A stretch of DNA of 48,201 nt, taken from NCBI GenBank assembly GCA_025356095.1, contig JANXUR010000004.1, forward strand, positions 1 to 48,201. Reading direction: 5' to 3'. The translations under genes were made by a program, and so were the position numbers. The notes under the pieces were generated by a model. It was not told the origin of the DNA, did not search any database, and was given only the letters and a program-made list of their open reading frames with translations. This DNA comes from Acidobacteriaceae bacterium (GTDB lineage: Bacteria > Acidobacteriota > Terriglobia > Terriglobales > Acidobacteriaceae). Below, in pieces: positions 16,559 to 23,936 of this stretch. Position 1 is the first letter of the stretch. Every line of letters begins with the position of its first letter.

Positions 16559-17962
16559 CTAAGGTTCCTTCTCGCCCGCAACTTCTTCAATGGCTTCCGC
16601 CAACTGTTGCACCGCCCAGTTCACTTGCTCAGGTGTAATCACGGCCGGTGGTGCCAGCAGCAGGTGGTCGCCCGCATTGCCATCCACCGAACCCTGCATG
16701 GGATAAACGAGTAAGCCGCGCCTGGCGGCGGCGGCTCCCACTCGCGGGGCAAAGTTCGCTGCAGGCGCGAACGGCCGCTTGCTGGTGCGGTCAGCGACAA
16801 ACTCCACGCCCCACAGCAAACCAATGCCGCGCACGTCGCCGACTGCGGCCAGTTGCCACAACTGCTGTAGGGTACTCTTCATCGCACCGCCGGCCTCGCC
16901 GGAGTCTGAGTTCGCGCGCGCCACCAGATCTTCTTCGCGCATAATGCGAAGTACGGCGCGTCCGGCGGCTACGCTAACGGGATGTGCGTTGTAGGTAAAG
17001 CCATGCAGGAACGCGCCAGAACCGTTGGCGATCGCGTCCACCACTTTGGCGCTGGCAATGACTGCACCGAGCGGCGCGTATCCGCTGGAAAGGCCTTTGG
17101 CAGTGACAAGGATGTCGGGGATTCCGCAGGCGTGGCCGCAATGGTGGAAGGCAAAATTTCTTCCAGTGCGGCCCATGCCGGTCATCACTTCATCAGCGAT
17201 CATCAACAGGCCGTGCAGCGAGCAGATTTCGCGAATGCGCTGCAGATAGCTTTGCGGCGGCACCGAGGCGCCCAGCGTAGCACCACTCACGGGCTCGCAC
17301 AGAAAGCCCGCCGCCGCAGCATTCGGGGCACCGGCCCCCGCTTCGAGAATCGCACGCTCCAATTCATTGGCATACTTCAGCCCGCAATCGTCGCAGCCGA
17401 GGGCGCATGAATATTGGCAACGATAGCAATGGGGAACGCCGATGTGGGCAAACTCGCGCACCATAGGCAGATACATCTCGCGGCGGCGGCGATTGCCGGA
17501 GGCGGCGAGGGCGCCCAAAGTGGAACCGTGATAGCTCTGGGTGCGGCTGAGGACGGCAACGCGTTCGGGATGGCCGATTTCCACCTGATATTGCCGGGCG
17601 AGCTTCAGTGCGGTTTCGACCGCCTCTGAGCCGCCGCTGCAAAAGTAAACGCAGCCGCCCGCGAAGTGTGGCCCAGCGAAGTCGAGCAACTCGGCGGCAA
17701 AGGCTTCGGCTGCTGGCGTGGTGAACTGACTGCTGTGAACGAACTCCAACTGGTCGGTTTGCGCTGCCATGGCAGCGCCAATTTCGCGCACACCGTGGCC
17801 AATAAAATTCACCGCTGCGGAGCCGGAAAAATCGAGGAAACGCAGGCCGTCCGCATCCCACAGGTAAACGCCTTCGCCCCGCACCGCGGCGGGGTACACT
17901 TTGCGGAATGAGCGGGGGAAGGCAGCGGGATGGGTAAGAGGCGGCAATTTGCTCAGTTCCAT
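16559..17962 (-). CDS. class III (fold type I) PLP-dependent aminotransferase with a five-Cys insert
   Basis: A 467-residue aminotransferase of the omega-amino acid/ornithine group. PLP lysine is Lys289 (LVTAKGLSSGYAPLGAV) and the cofactor-binding Asp is Asp257 (ADEVMTGMGR). SGGSEAVETALK and SYHGSTLGALAASGN are typical. Unusual: five cysteines at residues 179, 182, 186, 190 and 193 in HCYRCQYSCALGCDDC, where relatives often have a shorter Cys-containing loop. Substrate not known. Lone gene with start ATG at 17962; no clear ribosome binding site. Confidence 0.85.
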   Translation of the reverse strand: MELSKLPPLTHPAAFPRSFRKVYPAAVRGEGVYLWDADGLRFLDFSGSAAVNFIGHGVREIGAAMAAQTDQLEFVHSSQFTTPAAEAFAAELLDFAGPHFAGGCVYFCSGGSEAVETALKLARQYQVEIGHPERVAVLSRTQSYHGSTLGALAASGNRRRREMYLPMVREFAHIGVPHCYRCQYSCALGCDDCGLKYANELERAILEAGAGAPNAAAAGFLCEPVSGATLGASVPPQSYLQRIREICSLHGLLMIADEVMTGMGRTGRNFAFHHCGHACGIPDILVTAKGLSSGYAPLGAVIASAKVVDAIANGSGAFLHGFTYNAHPVSVAAGRAVLRIMREEDLVARANSDSGEAGGAMKSTLQQLWQLAAVGDVRGIGLLWGVEFVADRTSKRPFAPAANFAPRVGAAAARRGLLVYPMQGSVDGNAGDHLLLAPPAVITPEQVNWAVQQLAEAIEEVAGEKEP

Positions 17963-18323
17963 TTGGAAAGTTGTTGAAACCTACTGGTAAGGAAAGGATA
18001 GGGCGTTATCCTTTGCTTAGCAAAATGCTATGCAAATCATCCTTATCTTACGGTGGGCGCTGGAATTCGGCGATGCGGCCAGCTTTGAGGCGGGAGTCAG
18101 CGGAGAATTCTCGTTTGCTGGCCTGTAATTGCTTTGTTAAACGTTATTTACGCAGCGCCACTGTCAAGGCTACGCGGGCACCCAGCCAAAATCACTGCTG
18201 GACAAGGTCGCTTTTGTGATGAAGGGTGGCACCACCTCAAAAAGCGAAACAGGCGGCAGTCAGTAGTCGCTTCGGCGGGGTGGGATCGCGAAAGAACTCG
18301 CCTCGCCGTTTACAATCGCGGTA
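17963..18323. other. divergent intergenic region before murJ, no gene seen
   Basis: Holds a 7-bp hairpin AAGGATA/TATCCTT (about 17994-18013) that can act as operator or leader hairpin for the leftward aminotransferase. I found no small gene here. Confidence 0.35.
18311..18316 (+). promoter_or_regulatory. possible leaderless -10 for murJ
   Basis: TACAAT ends seven bases before the murJ ATG at 18324, so transcription would begin at or next to the start codon. No good -35 and no Shine-Dalgarno are seen. Confidence 0.4.
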
Positions 18324-19925
18324 ATGGCTTCTTCCCTCTCGCAACGCTTGCAGCGGCTCTTTCGGCCGTCGCATCAGCACACGGCGTTTTCGGCGACGAT
18401 TTTGCTCGTCTTCGCCATCATGGCCTCGCGCGTCATCGGCTATGTACGCGAGGCATACATCGCCTGGGCGTTTGGCGCAGGGCCGATGGTGGACGCTTAC
18501 GTCGCTGGCTTCACCATTCCGGACTGGCTGAATTACATCGTAGCGGGCGGCACGGCTTCCATTACTTTCGTCGCCATTTATTCGCGGTTTCTGGCAGCGG
18601 AGCAAGAAGAAGAAGCGCAGAAGACATTCTCTGTCATCATCACGGTGATGACTACGGTGCTGACCGTCGGCATCATCATCGCGGAAGTGTTCACGCCCCA
18701 AATTGAGCGTACGATCTTTCCGAACTTCACGCCAGAGCAGTTGCAGCTCTGCGTATACCTCACCCGCATTCTGCTGCCCGCGCAGATTTTCTTCTACGTT
18801 GGTGGAGTGGTTTCGGCCGTGCTGCTGGCGCGACGGATGTTCTTGTTCCCGGCGTTTGCACCTCTGCTTTACAACGTATTCATCATTCTGGGTGGGGTGC
18901 TGCTGGGGCGCTCCATCGGCATTGTGGCGCTGGCATATGGCGCGGTGGCGGGCGCGGTGGTGGGGCCGTTTCTGATTAACGCGATTGGGGCAGCGCGCGT
19001 CGGAACCGGCTTCCGCATCTCATTTGACGTAAAGAATGCAGCCTTCCGCGAATGGGTGCGGCTCACCATTCCGCTGATGCTTGGCGTTTCGCTGGTTACG
19101 GCTGATGACTGGATTCTGCGCTATTTTGCGTCGGGTGGCGCGGGCGACATTTCGCGGCTCAACTATGCAAAGCGGCTGTTCGCGGTGGCGATTGCGGTGC
19201 TTGGCCAAGCGATTGGGCAGGCTTCACTGCCATTTTTCGCGCGGCTTTTCGGCGAAAAGAAAATGGACGAGTTTGCCGCGACAGTGAATGGCGCGATCTA
19301 TCGGACAATTGCAGCGTCGCTGCTGGCAACTGCGTGGATGATGGCAGCATCCCTACCGCTGGTGGATTTGGTGTACCGGCGCGGGCGCTTTAGTTTTGCA
19401 GACTCCCGCGAAACTGCGCTGTTCTTTTTCTGGTTTGCGCTGTCGTTGGCCTGCTGGGCGGCGCAAGGCCTGTACGCACGTGCGTATTACGCAGCGGGCA
19501 ACACCATCACGCCGATGGTGGCCTGTACCCTCGTCACGGTAGTGTCGCTGCCGCTGTATTCCAACCTGTTCCAGCGTTTTGGCGTCACCGGCCTGGTGGC
19601 TGCGTCGGACGTTGGCATTCTGGCCAACACGGTGGTGTTGGCGTGGCTGCTGCATCGTAAAGGCCTGGTGCGGGCGCAATTGCCTTGGGCGGAGCTGGCT
19701 AAGGCAGCCGCGACGGCGGTGTTTGCTGCGGGGCTCAGCTTTGCTGTTGCGCGCGTCGTTCCTGCCAGTGGTCGCCGGCTGGATGACGTGCTCGCGCTCA
19801 CGTTGGTGACGCTCACGTGGGCAGCCGCAGTTGTAGTGGGTTTGACGGTGCTACGCTCGAAACTGCCGGGGGAATTGCGGGGGCGGAGTAAGCCAGCAGC
19901 GGACCCTGAAAGCGCGGTCGCCTAG
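18324..19925 (+). CDS. murJ: lipid II flippase MurJ/MviN
   Basis: A 533-residue MATE-like flippase that moves lipid II across the inner membrane for peptidoglycan synthesis. About 14 hydrophobic segments run through the protein. Family motifs include MASRVIGYVREAYIAWAFGAG near the N-terminus, LPAQIFFYVGGVVSAVLLARRMF, and the Arg/Asp-lined central cavity segments GQASLPFFARLFGE and ALSLACWAAQGLYARAYYAAGNT. Length is normal. The tail (about 25 residues) is polar. The stop TAG lies inside a 15-bp triplication. Confidence 0.93.
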   Translation: MASSLSQRLQRLFRPSHQHTAFSATILLVFAIMASRVIGYVREAYIAWAFGAGPMVDAYVAGFTIPDWLNYIVAGGTASITFVAIYSRFLAAEQEEEAQKTFSVIITVMTTVLTVGIIIAEVFTPQIERTIFPNFTPEQLQLCVYLTRILLPAQIFFYVGGVVSAVLLARRMFLFPAFAPLLYNVFIILGGVLLGRSIGIVALAYGAVAGAVVGPFLINAIGAARVGTGFRISFDVKNAAFREWVRLTIPLMLGVSLVTADDWILRYFASGGAGDISRLNYAKRLFAVAIAVLGQAIGQASLPFFARLFGEKKMDEFAATVNGAIYRTIAASLLATAWMMAASLPLVDLVYRRGRFSFADSRETALFFFWFALSLACWAAQGLYARAYYAAGNTITPMVACTLVTVVSLPLYSNLFQRFGVTGLVAASDVGILANTVVLAWLLHRKGLVRAQLPWAELAKAAATAVFAAGLSFAVARVVPASGRRLDDVLALTLVTLTWAAAVVVGLTVLRSKLPGELRGRSKPAADPESAVA

Positions 19926-19965
19926 CCCGAAGCCGTCTAGCTCGAAGCTGCCTAGCTCGAAGCGG
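19921..19965. repeat. 15-bp tandem triplication straddling the murJ stop codon
   Basis: CCTAGCCCGAAGCCG, TCTAGCTCGAAGCTG and CCTAGCTCGAAGCGG lie head to tail. The murJ stop TAG (19923-19925) is part of the first unit, so the CTAG is repeated in each copy. Confidence 0.85.
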
Positions 19966-19985
19966 GCGTCCGCAAGGATGCCCGC
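19962..19985 (+). terminator. strong hairpin with GCAA loop between convergent murJ and bactofilin
   Basis: GCGGGCGTCC (19962-19971), loop GCAA, GGATGCCCGC (19976-19985): ten base pairs with one G-U pair and a GNRA tetraloop. There is no long U-tract on either side, so termination is likely but not certain. Confidence 0.5.
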
Positions 19986-20046
19986 TGTGCAAGGCTGCTT
20001 CAGTCCGCTTTTCTGCTTAAGTTCGCCTGTCCGGCTGACTGATGCC

Positions 20047-20604
20047 TTACGCCCGGAACGAAATAGCAGGCGTGGCCGCCGCAGCAGGAGGTCGCTCCGC
20101 CGTGCGGGGCTCAAGCGCAGCCTGACCGTTAGGCCGTGCTTCTGCGATGGCATCCTTCACCGGCTTGCGCAAGTCAATGCCACCCTTCACGAAGGCACCA
20201 TCTTCCACGCTGATGCGGGCAGCGGTAATGTCGCCGACGAGCGAACCCTCGGCACGAATCTCCACCCGGTCGCTGGCGTCAAGGTTGCCGTGCACTTTGC
20301 CGTGGAGGACAATTTCGCGAGCCTGAATATTGGCCGCGACCACGCCGTTACGCCCGATGGTGACGCGATTGCCCGGCAAGGAAATGGTGCCTTCTACCTT
20401 GCCTTCAATCACCAAAGATTCCGCACCGCTGATTTCGCCCTTAATGACTAGCGACTTGCCGATGGTGGCAGCGTCGCCAAAGTTGGCGGAAGAAGGTGCG
20501 ATGGTGGGGCGGCTTACACTCTCACCAGCGAAAGGGGCGGGTGTGGCAGCGCGCTCCGGCTCGGCCGGGCGGCTTGGGGTGGACAGACTAGATGGCTTCC
20601 ACAT
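20047..20604 (-). CDS. bactofilin (polymer-forming cytoskeletal protein)
   Basis: A 185-residue protein with the central beta-helix (about residues 50-140) of bactofilins, seen as repeated glycine/valine strands GKSLVIKGEISGAESLVIEGKVEGTISLPGNRVTIGRNGVVAANI. Flanking N- and C-terminal Pro/Ala-rich arms are disordered, as usual. Bactofilins form membrane-associated filaments that guide cell-wall enzymes, which fits a place near murJ. I chose the ATG at 20602-20604 (MWKPSS) because the upstream codons give a Cys/His tail. GAGG lies about 11 bases upstream, further than ideal. Confidence 0.85.
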   Translation of the reverse strand: MWKPSSLSTPSRPAEPERAATPAPFAGESVSRPTIAPSSANFGDAATIGKSLVIKGEISGAESLVIEGKVEGTISLPGNRVTIGRNGVVAANIQAREIVLHGKVHGNLDASDRVEIRAEGSLVGDITAARISVEDGAFVKGGIDLRKPVKDAIAEARPNGQAALEPRTAERPPAAAATPAISFRA

Positions 20605-20895
20605 AGTAGCTATAACCTCATGACAACGGCACAAAAATATCGGTTCTGCCCGGCAACCGGGCGGTAAAGAAGCCGAAGCTCCATTCTACGCCCGCTATAG
20701 ATGGGCTGCACAACGGCAGAAACGCAGTAGTTGCAAGGAAGATTCCATGATTTTCCCAATTAGGGAAAGCTCCGGCTTTGGCAAACTATGGCTCGGGCTG
20801 CGAATCGGGCTAGCTCCCATGCGTCTGCACAGATAGCATAGGAGCAAGTGTGGCACCTTCCAGAGGGTTGCCGCGATACTTGAGGGACGGACGAT

Positions 20896-23484
20896 TTGTT
20901 CAGCGACACTAAAATTCTTGCGCACATCGAACGCCAGCCGAAGCGCAGCGCTGGCTTCAAGCAGTTGGTGCGGGAGCTAGGTGTGCGCGGAGAGAGCCGG
21001 CGAATGCTGGCTGACTTGCTGGAGCGGATGGTGCGGCGCGGTGTGCTGGTAGAAATTGATTCCGACCGCTACGCCTTGCCGCAAGCGGTGAAAGCGGTGC
21101 AAGCCAAGCAGCAAAACGCGCTGGTGGGTCGGCTGAAGATGCATGCGGATGGCTTCGGCTTTGTCATCCCGGATCCGATTTCGGTCCCGCAACATCTCAA
21201 GGGCCGTTTGACCGGTGATGTATTCATTCCGCCGCATGCCGTGGGCACCGCCATGCATGGCGACCGGGTGCTAGTAGAAGTCGGCAACGTGCGTGACGAC
21301 GGCAAGGCCGAAGGCGCGGTGCTGCGCACCGTGATGCGAGCGCATCCCACGGTGGTGGGGACTTTTCACTATGGCCCGCGCCACAACTATGTGGTGCCGA
21401 TGGATGGCAAGCTGGCGCAAGAAATCACGATTCCCAATGGTATGGAGCGACCGCAAAGGCCGCATTCAGAAGAGGAAGAGGATGCCGCGCTGAGCGCGCA
21501 CCGTGTACTGGGTAGCGAAGCCCGCCGCACGCAAACGCTAAGGGAGCATGATGACCTCGATGGTCTGGTAGTGGATGTCGAAATCACGGAGTGGCCTACA
21601 GCCAGCCGGGGCGCGCGCGGACGGGTGGTGGAGATTCTGGGCCGGGAAGGTGATTTCGGGGTAGATGTGGAGATCATCATCCGTAAGCATCATCTGCCGC
21701 GGATCTTTCCCGCTGCCGTATTGGCGCAGGCGCGGGCAGTTTCCCCACAGATTGCGAAGCAAGACGTGGCGCAGCGCCGTGACTTTCGCGAGTTGCAGAT
21801 TGTGACGATTGATGGCGAGACCGCGCGAGACTTTGACGATGCCGTTGCGGTTACGAATCTAAACAACGGCAATTTCGAACTGCAAGTGCACATTGCAGAC
21901 GTGGCGCAGTACGTGACCGAAGATTCGCCGCTGGATGCTGAAGCGCGCCTGCGGGGCACGTCTGTGTACTTTCCAGATCGCGCAATTCCCATGCTGCCGC
22001 TGGAGCTTTCTACCGACATTTGCAGCCTACGGCCGAAGCTGGATCGCTTGGTGCTGAGCTGTGTAATGGAGTTTGACCGCCGCGGCGAAATCATGCGCTA
22101 TGAAGTCTGCGAAGGTGTGATCCGCTCGGCGGAACGAATGACGTACACCAACGTGAACCGGGTGTTGCAGGATGACCCCAGCGCGTTGCTGGAATTCGCG
22201 CCGCACGTAGAGCTGTTCCGGCGCATGCAGGAACTGGCCGCGATCCTCAACAAAAAGCGCGAGCGGCGTGGCTCGATTGACTTCGACTTGCCAGAAGCAG
22301 TCATTGAGTTTGATGAGTTTGGCCTGATGTCGGGGGTGTCGCGCTCGGAGCGCAACGTAGCGCACCGCATCATTGAGGAGTTCATGCTCTCGGCCAACGA
22401 ATGTGTAGCGGATTATCTGGAAGGCAAGAACATCGGCTCGCTCTACCGCATCCATGAAAAACCCGACGCCAAGCGTGTCTATGACTTTGAAGTAGTGGCG
22501 GCGACGTGGGGCTATTCGCTTGGGGTGGGCAGTCTGCCCATTCAGCGAGTGCAAATGAAGTCCGATCGCAGAGCCAGCCGGGGCACGGGAAAACGGCCTA
22601 CGGCGCTGGAGATCCCCAAAGAAGTGCACTTGACGCCGCGCATGTACCAGAAGTTAACCAAGAAAATTGCCGGGACGCCCGAGGAGCGGATTCTCTCGTT
22701 CCTGATGCTGCGGTCGCTGAAGCAGGCGCGCTACTCGGAAGAAAACAGCGGCCACTTTGCGTTGGCTGCGCCTTGCTACACCCACTTCACCTCGCCAATT
22801 CGCCGATATCCGGATCTGATTGTGCATCGCATTCTGAAGCAAGTGCTGCGGGATGATCCCGAGCGGGAGGGCGGGCAAGAGGACGGGCAGGATGGCCGCT
22901 TCGTGCCCGTGGGGGTTGGAGCGATCACCCGAGAGGGTGGCGACACGTCGCCATGGTCCAAGCCACCGAAGCCGCTCAGTGGAAAGGGTTCGCTGGTCAG
23001 TTCGCCGCCTGCAAGGAAGCTGCACAAAGCGATGGGCGGGCCGATTTCGCTGGAGGAGTTGAACTCCATCGCCGCCGAGAGCAGCCAGTCCGAGCGCCGG
23101 GCGGACGATGCCGAGCGCGAGTTGATGGACTGGAAGAAGGTCAAGTTCATGGAGCAGCGGGTGGGCGACGAGTTTGCCGGGCTCATTATCTCCATCACGC
23201 GGAACGGCCTTTTTGTGGAGTTGACGGATTTGTTCATCGAAGGTCTGGTGCCGCTGAGCCTTATGGTGAGCGACCGCTTTTTGTTCCACGAAGGTACGCG
23301 GCAGATTATTGGGCAAACCAGCCGCATTGCGTACAGCTTGGGCGACCGGGTGCAGGTGCTGGTAGACCGGATTGACCCGGTGGAAAAGAAAGTGCTGTTC
23401 GCGCTGGTGGAGGAAGAAGAGCGGCAGCGGGTGGAGCGGGAGCGGGGCCAGAAGCGGGGCCAGAAGCGGGGCCAGAAGCACTGA
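20896..23484 (+). CDS. rnr: ribonuclease R
   Basis: An 862-residue 3'-5' exoribonuclease for structured RNA. Domain order: N-terminal helix-turn-helix (to about 65), cold-shock domains, RNB catalytic domain with TIDGETARDFDDAVAV (about 306-322) and FTSPIRRYPDLIVHR (about 635), then an S1 domain near 757-835. Two oddities: an insert of about 55 residues (656-713), Gly/Pro/Ser-rich, between RNB and S1, and a C-terminal tail made of exact GQKR repeats. Start is TTG at 20896 with GAGG upstream. It follows a 290-base gap and precedes tRNA-Pro. Confidence 0.93.
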   Translation: MFSDTKILAHIERQPKRSAGFKQLVRELGVRGESRRMLADLLERMVRRGVLVEIDSDRYALPQAVKAVQAKQQNALVGRLKMHADGFGFVIPDPISVPQHLKGRLTGDVFIPPHAVGTAMHGDRVLVEVGNVRDDGKAEGAVLRTVMRAHPTVVGTFHYGPRHNYVVPMDGKLAQEITIPNGMERPQRPHSEEEEDAALSAHRVLGSEARRTQTLREHDDLDGLVVDVEITEWPTASRGARGRVVEILGREGDFGVDVEIIIRKHHLPRIFPAAVLAQARAVSPQIAKQDVAQRRDFRELQIVTIDGETARDFDDAVAVTNLNNGNFELQVHIADVAQYVTEDSPLDAEARLRGTSVYFPDRAIPMLPLELSTDICSLRPKLDRLVLSCVMEFDRRGEIMRYEVCEGVIRSAERMTYTNVNRVLQDDPSALLEFAPHVELFRRMQELAAILNKKRERRGSIDFDLPEAVIEFDEFGLMSGVSRSERNVAHRIIEEFMLSANECVADYLEGKNIGSLYRIHEKPDAKRVYDFEVVAATWGYSLGVGSLPIQRVQMKSDRRASRGTGKRPTALEIPKEVHLTPRMYQKLTKKIAGTPEERILSFLMLRSLKQARYSEENSGHFALAAPCYTHFTSPIRRYPDLIVHRILKQVLRDDPEREGGQEDGQDGRFVPVGVGAITREGGDTSPWSKPPKPLSGKGSLVSSPPARKLHKAMGGPISLEELNSIAAESSQSERRADDAERELMDWKKVKFMEQRVGDEFAGLIISITRNGLFVELTDLFIEGLVPLSLMVSDRFLFHEGTRQIIGQTSRIAYSLGDRVQVLVDRIDPVEKKVLFALVEEEERQRVERERGQKRGQKRGQKH
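23441..23476 (+). repeat. exact 12-bp triplication at the 3' end of rnr
   Basis: AGCGGGGCCAGA occurs three times in a row, encoding repeated GQKR, and ends directly before the stop codon TGA (23482-23484). Confidence 0.9.
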
Positions 23485-23544
23485 GCAGATTTCGTGTAAA
23501 CTTAGAGAACCTCATGGGGCGATCTTTGCCCCAGCATTTACCGT

Positions 23545-23621
23545 CGGGACGTGGCTCAGCCTGGTAGAGCACTCGCTTGGGGTGCGAGGGGTCGGCAGTT
23601 CAAATCTGCCCGTCCCGACCA
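23545..23621 (+). tRNA. tRNA-Pro (anticodon GGG), CCA encoded
   Basis: Full cloverleaf by eye: acceptor CGGGACG/CGTCCCG, D-stem GCTC/GAGC, anticodon stem CTCGC/GCGAG with loop TTGGGGT (anticodon GGG), T-stem GGCAG/CTGCC with TTCAAAT loop, discriminator A and encoded CCA. Length 77. Confidence 0.95.
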
Positions 23622-23683
23622 TTACTTTCTGCACTTCGCACCACCCCCGCTCTTTGGTGCACCACCTACCCCTGAAAGTGGTA

Positions 23684-23712
23684 TTTACCCGCTAGTTGAA
23701 TTGTCCTATACT
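23684..23712 (+). promoter_or_regulatory. promoter for the secreted Ig/SGNH-like protein
   Basis: TTTACC (23684-23689), a 17-base spacer and TATACT (23707-23712). Expected start near 23719, leaving about 218 bases of leader before the ATG at 23937. Confidence 0.6.
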
Positions 23713-23718
23713 GCAACC

Positions 23719-23936
23719 TCGAAGTTCCTCCCCCTGTAGTTTTGGATTGCGGGCGCTGCGTTTAAGTCATCCGTGGAGTTAGGGCGCGGATGGGTGGTGG
23801 CTCGTCTTGCCACATGGTTTAGCGAAAGTACCAGCCGGGGCTACGGGCAGCCTTGGTAATCAGGAGCGGTTCCAACCAAGGCTGAACGAATAGAAGCTAA
23901 ACGAAGAGAAGCTGAAGGAAATAGAAGAGGACAAAT
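23719..23936 (+). ncRNA. long structured 5' leader (riboswitch-like, unassigned)
   Basis: Several hairpins can form in order: CATCCGTG/CGCGGATG (about 23779-23803), GTGGC/GCCAC (about 23807-23823), TGGT with ACCA around 23813-23833, GGCT/AGCC and a strong CAGCCTTGGT/ACCAAGGCTG (23848-23884, 10 bp). GGCT/AGCC and the last stem share AGCC, so they compete. An A/G-rich linker then leads to AGAGG, a ribosome binding site 7 bases from the start. I could not match it to a riboswitch class by eye. Confidence 0.45.

Noticed and set aside
23545-23621. tRNA-Pro as an island integration site
   Set aside because: No integrase and no repeated 3' fragment within reach.
23719-23936. Cyclic di-GMP riboswitch (GEMM)
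   Set aside because: The conserved core bases and the tetraloop-receptor arrangement are not recognisable by eye.
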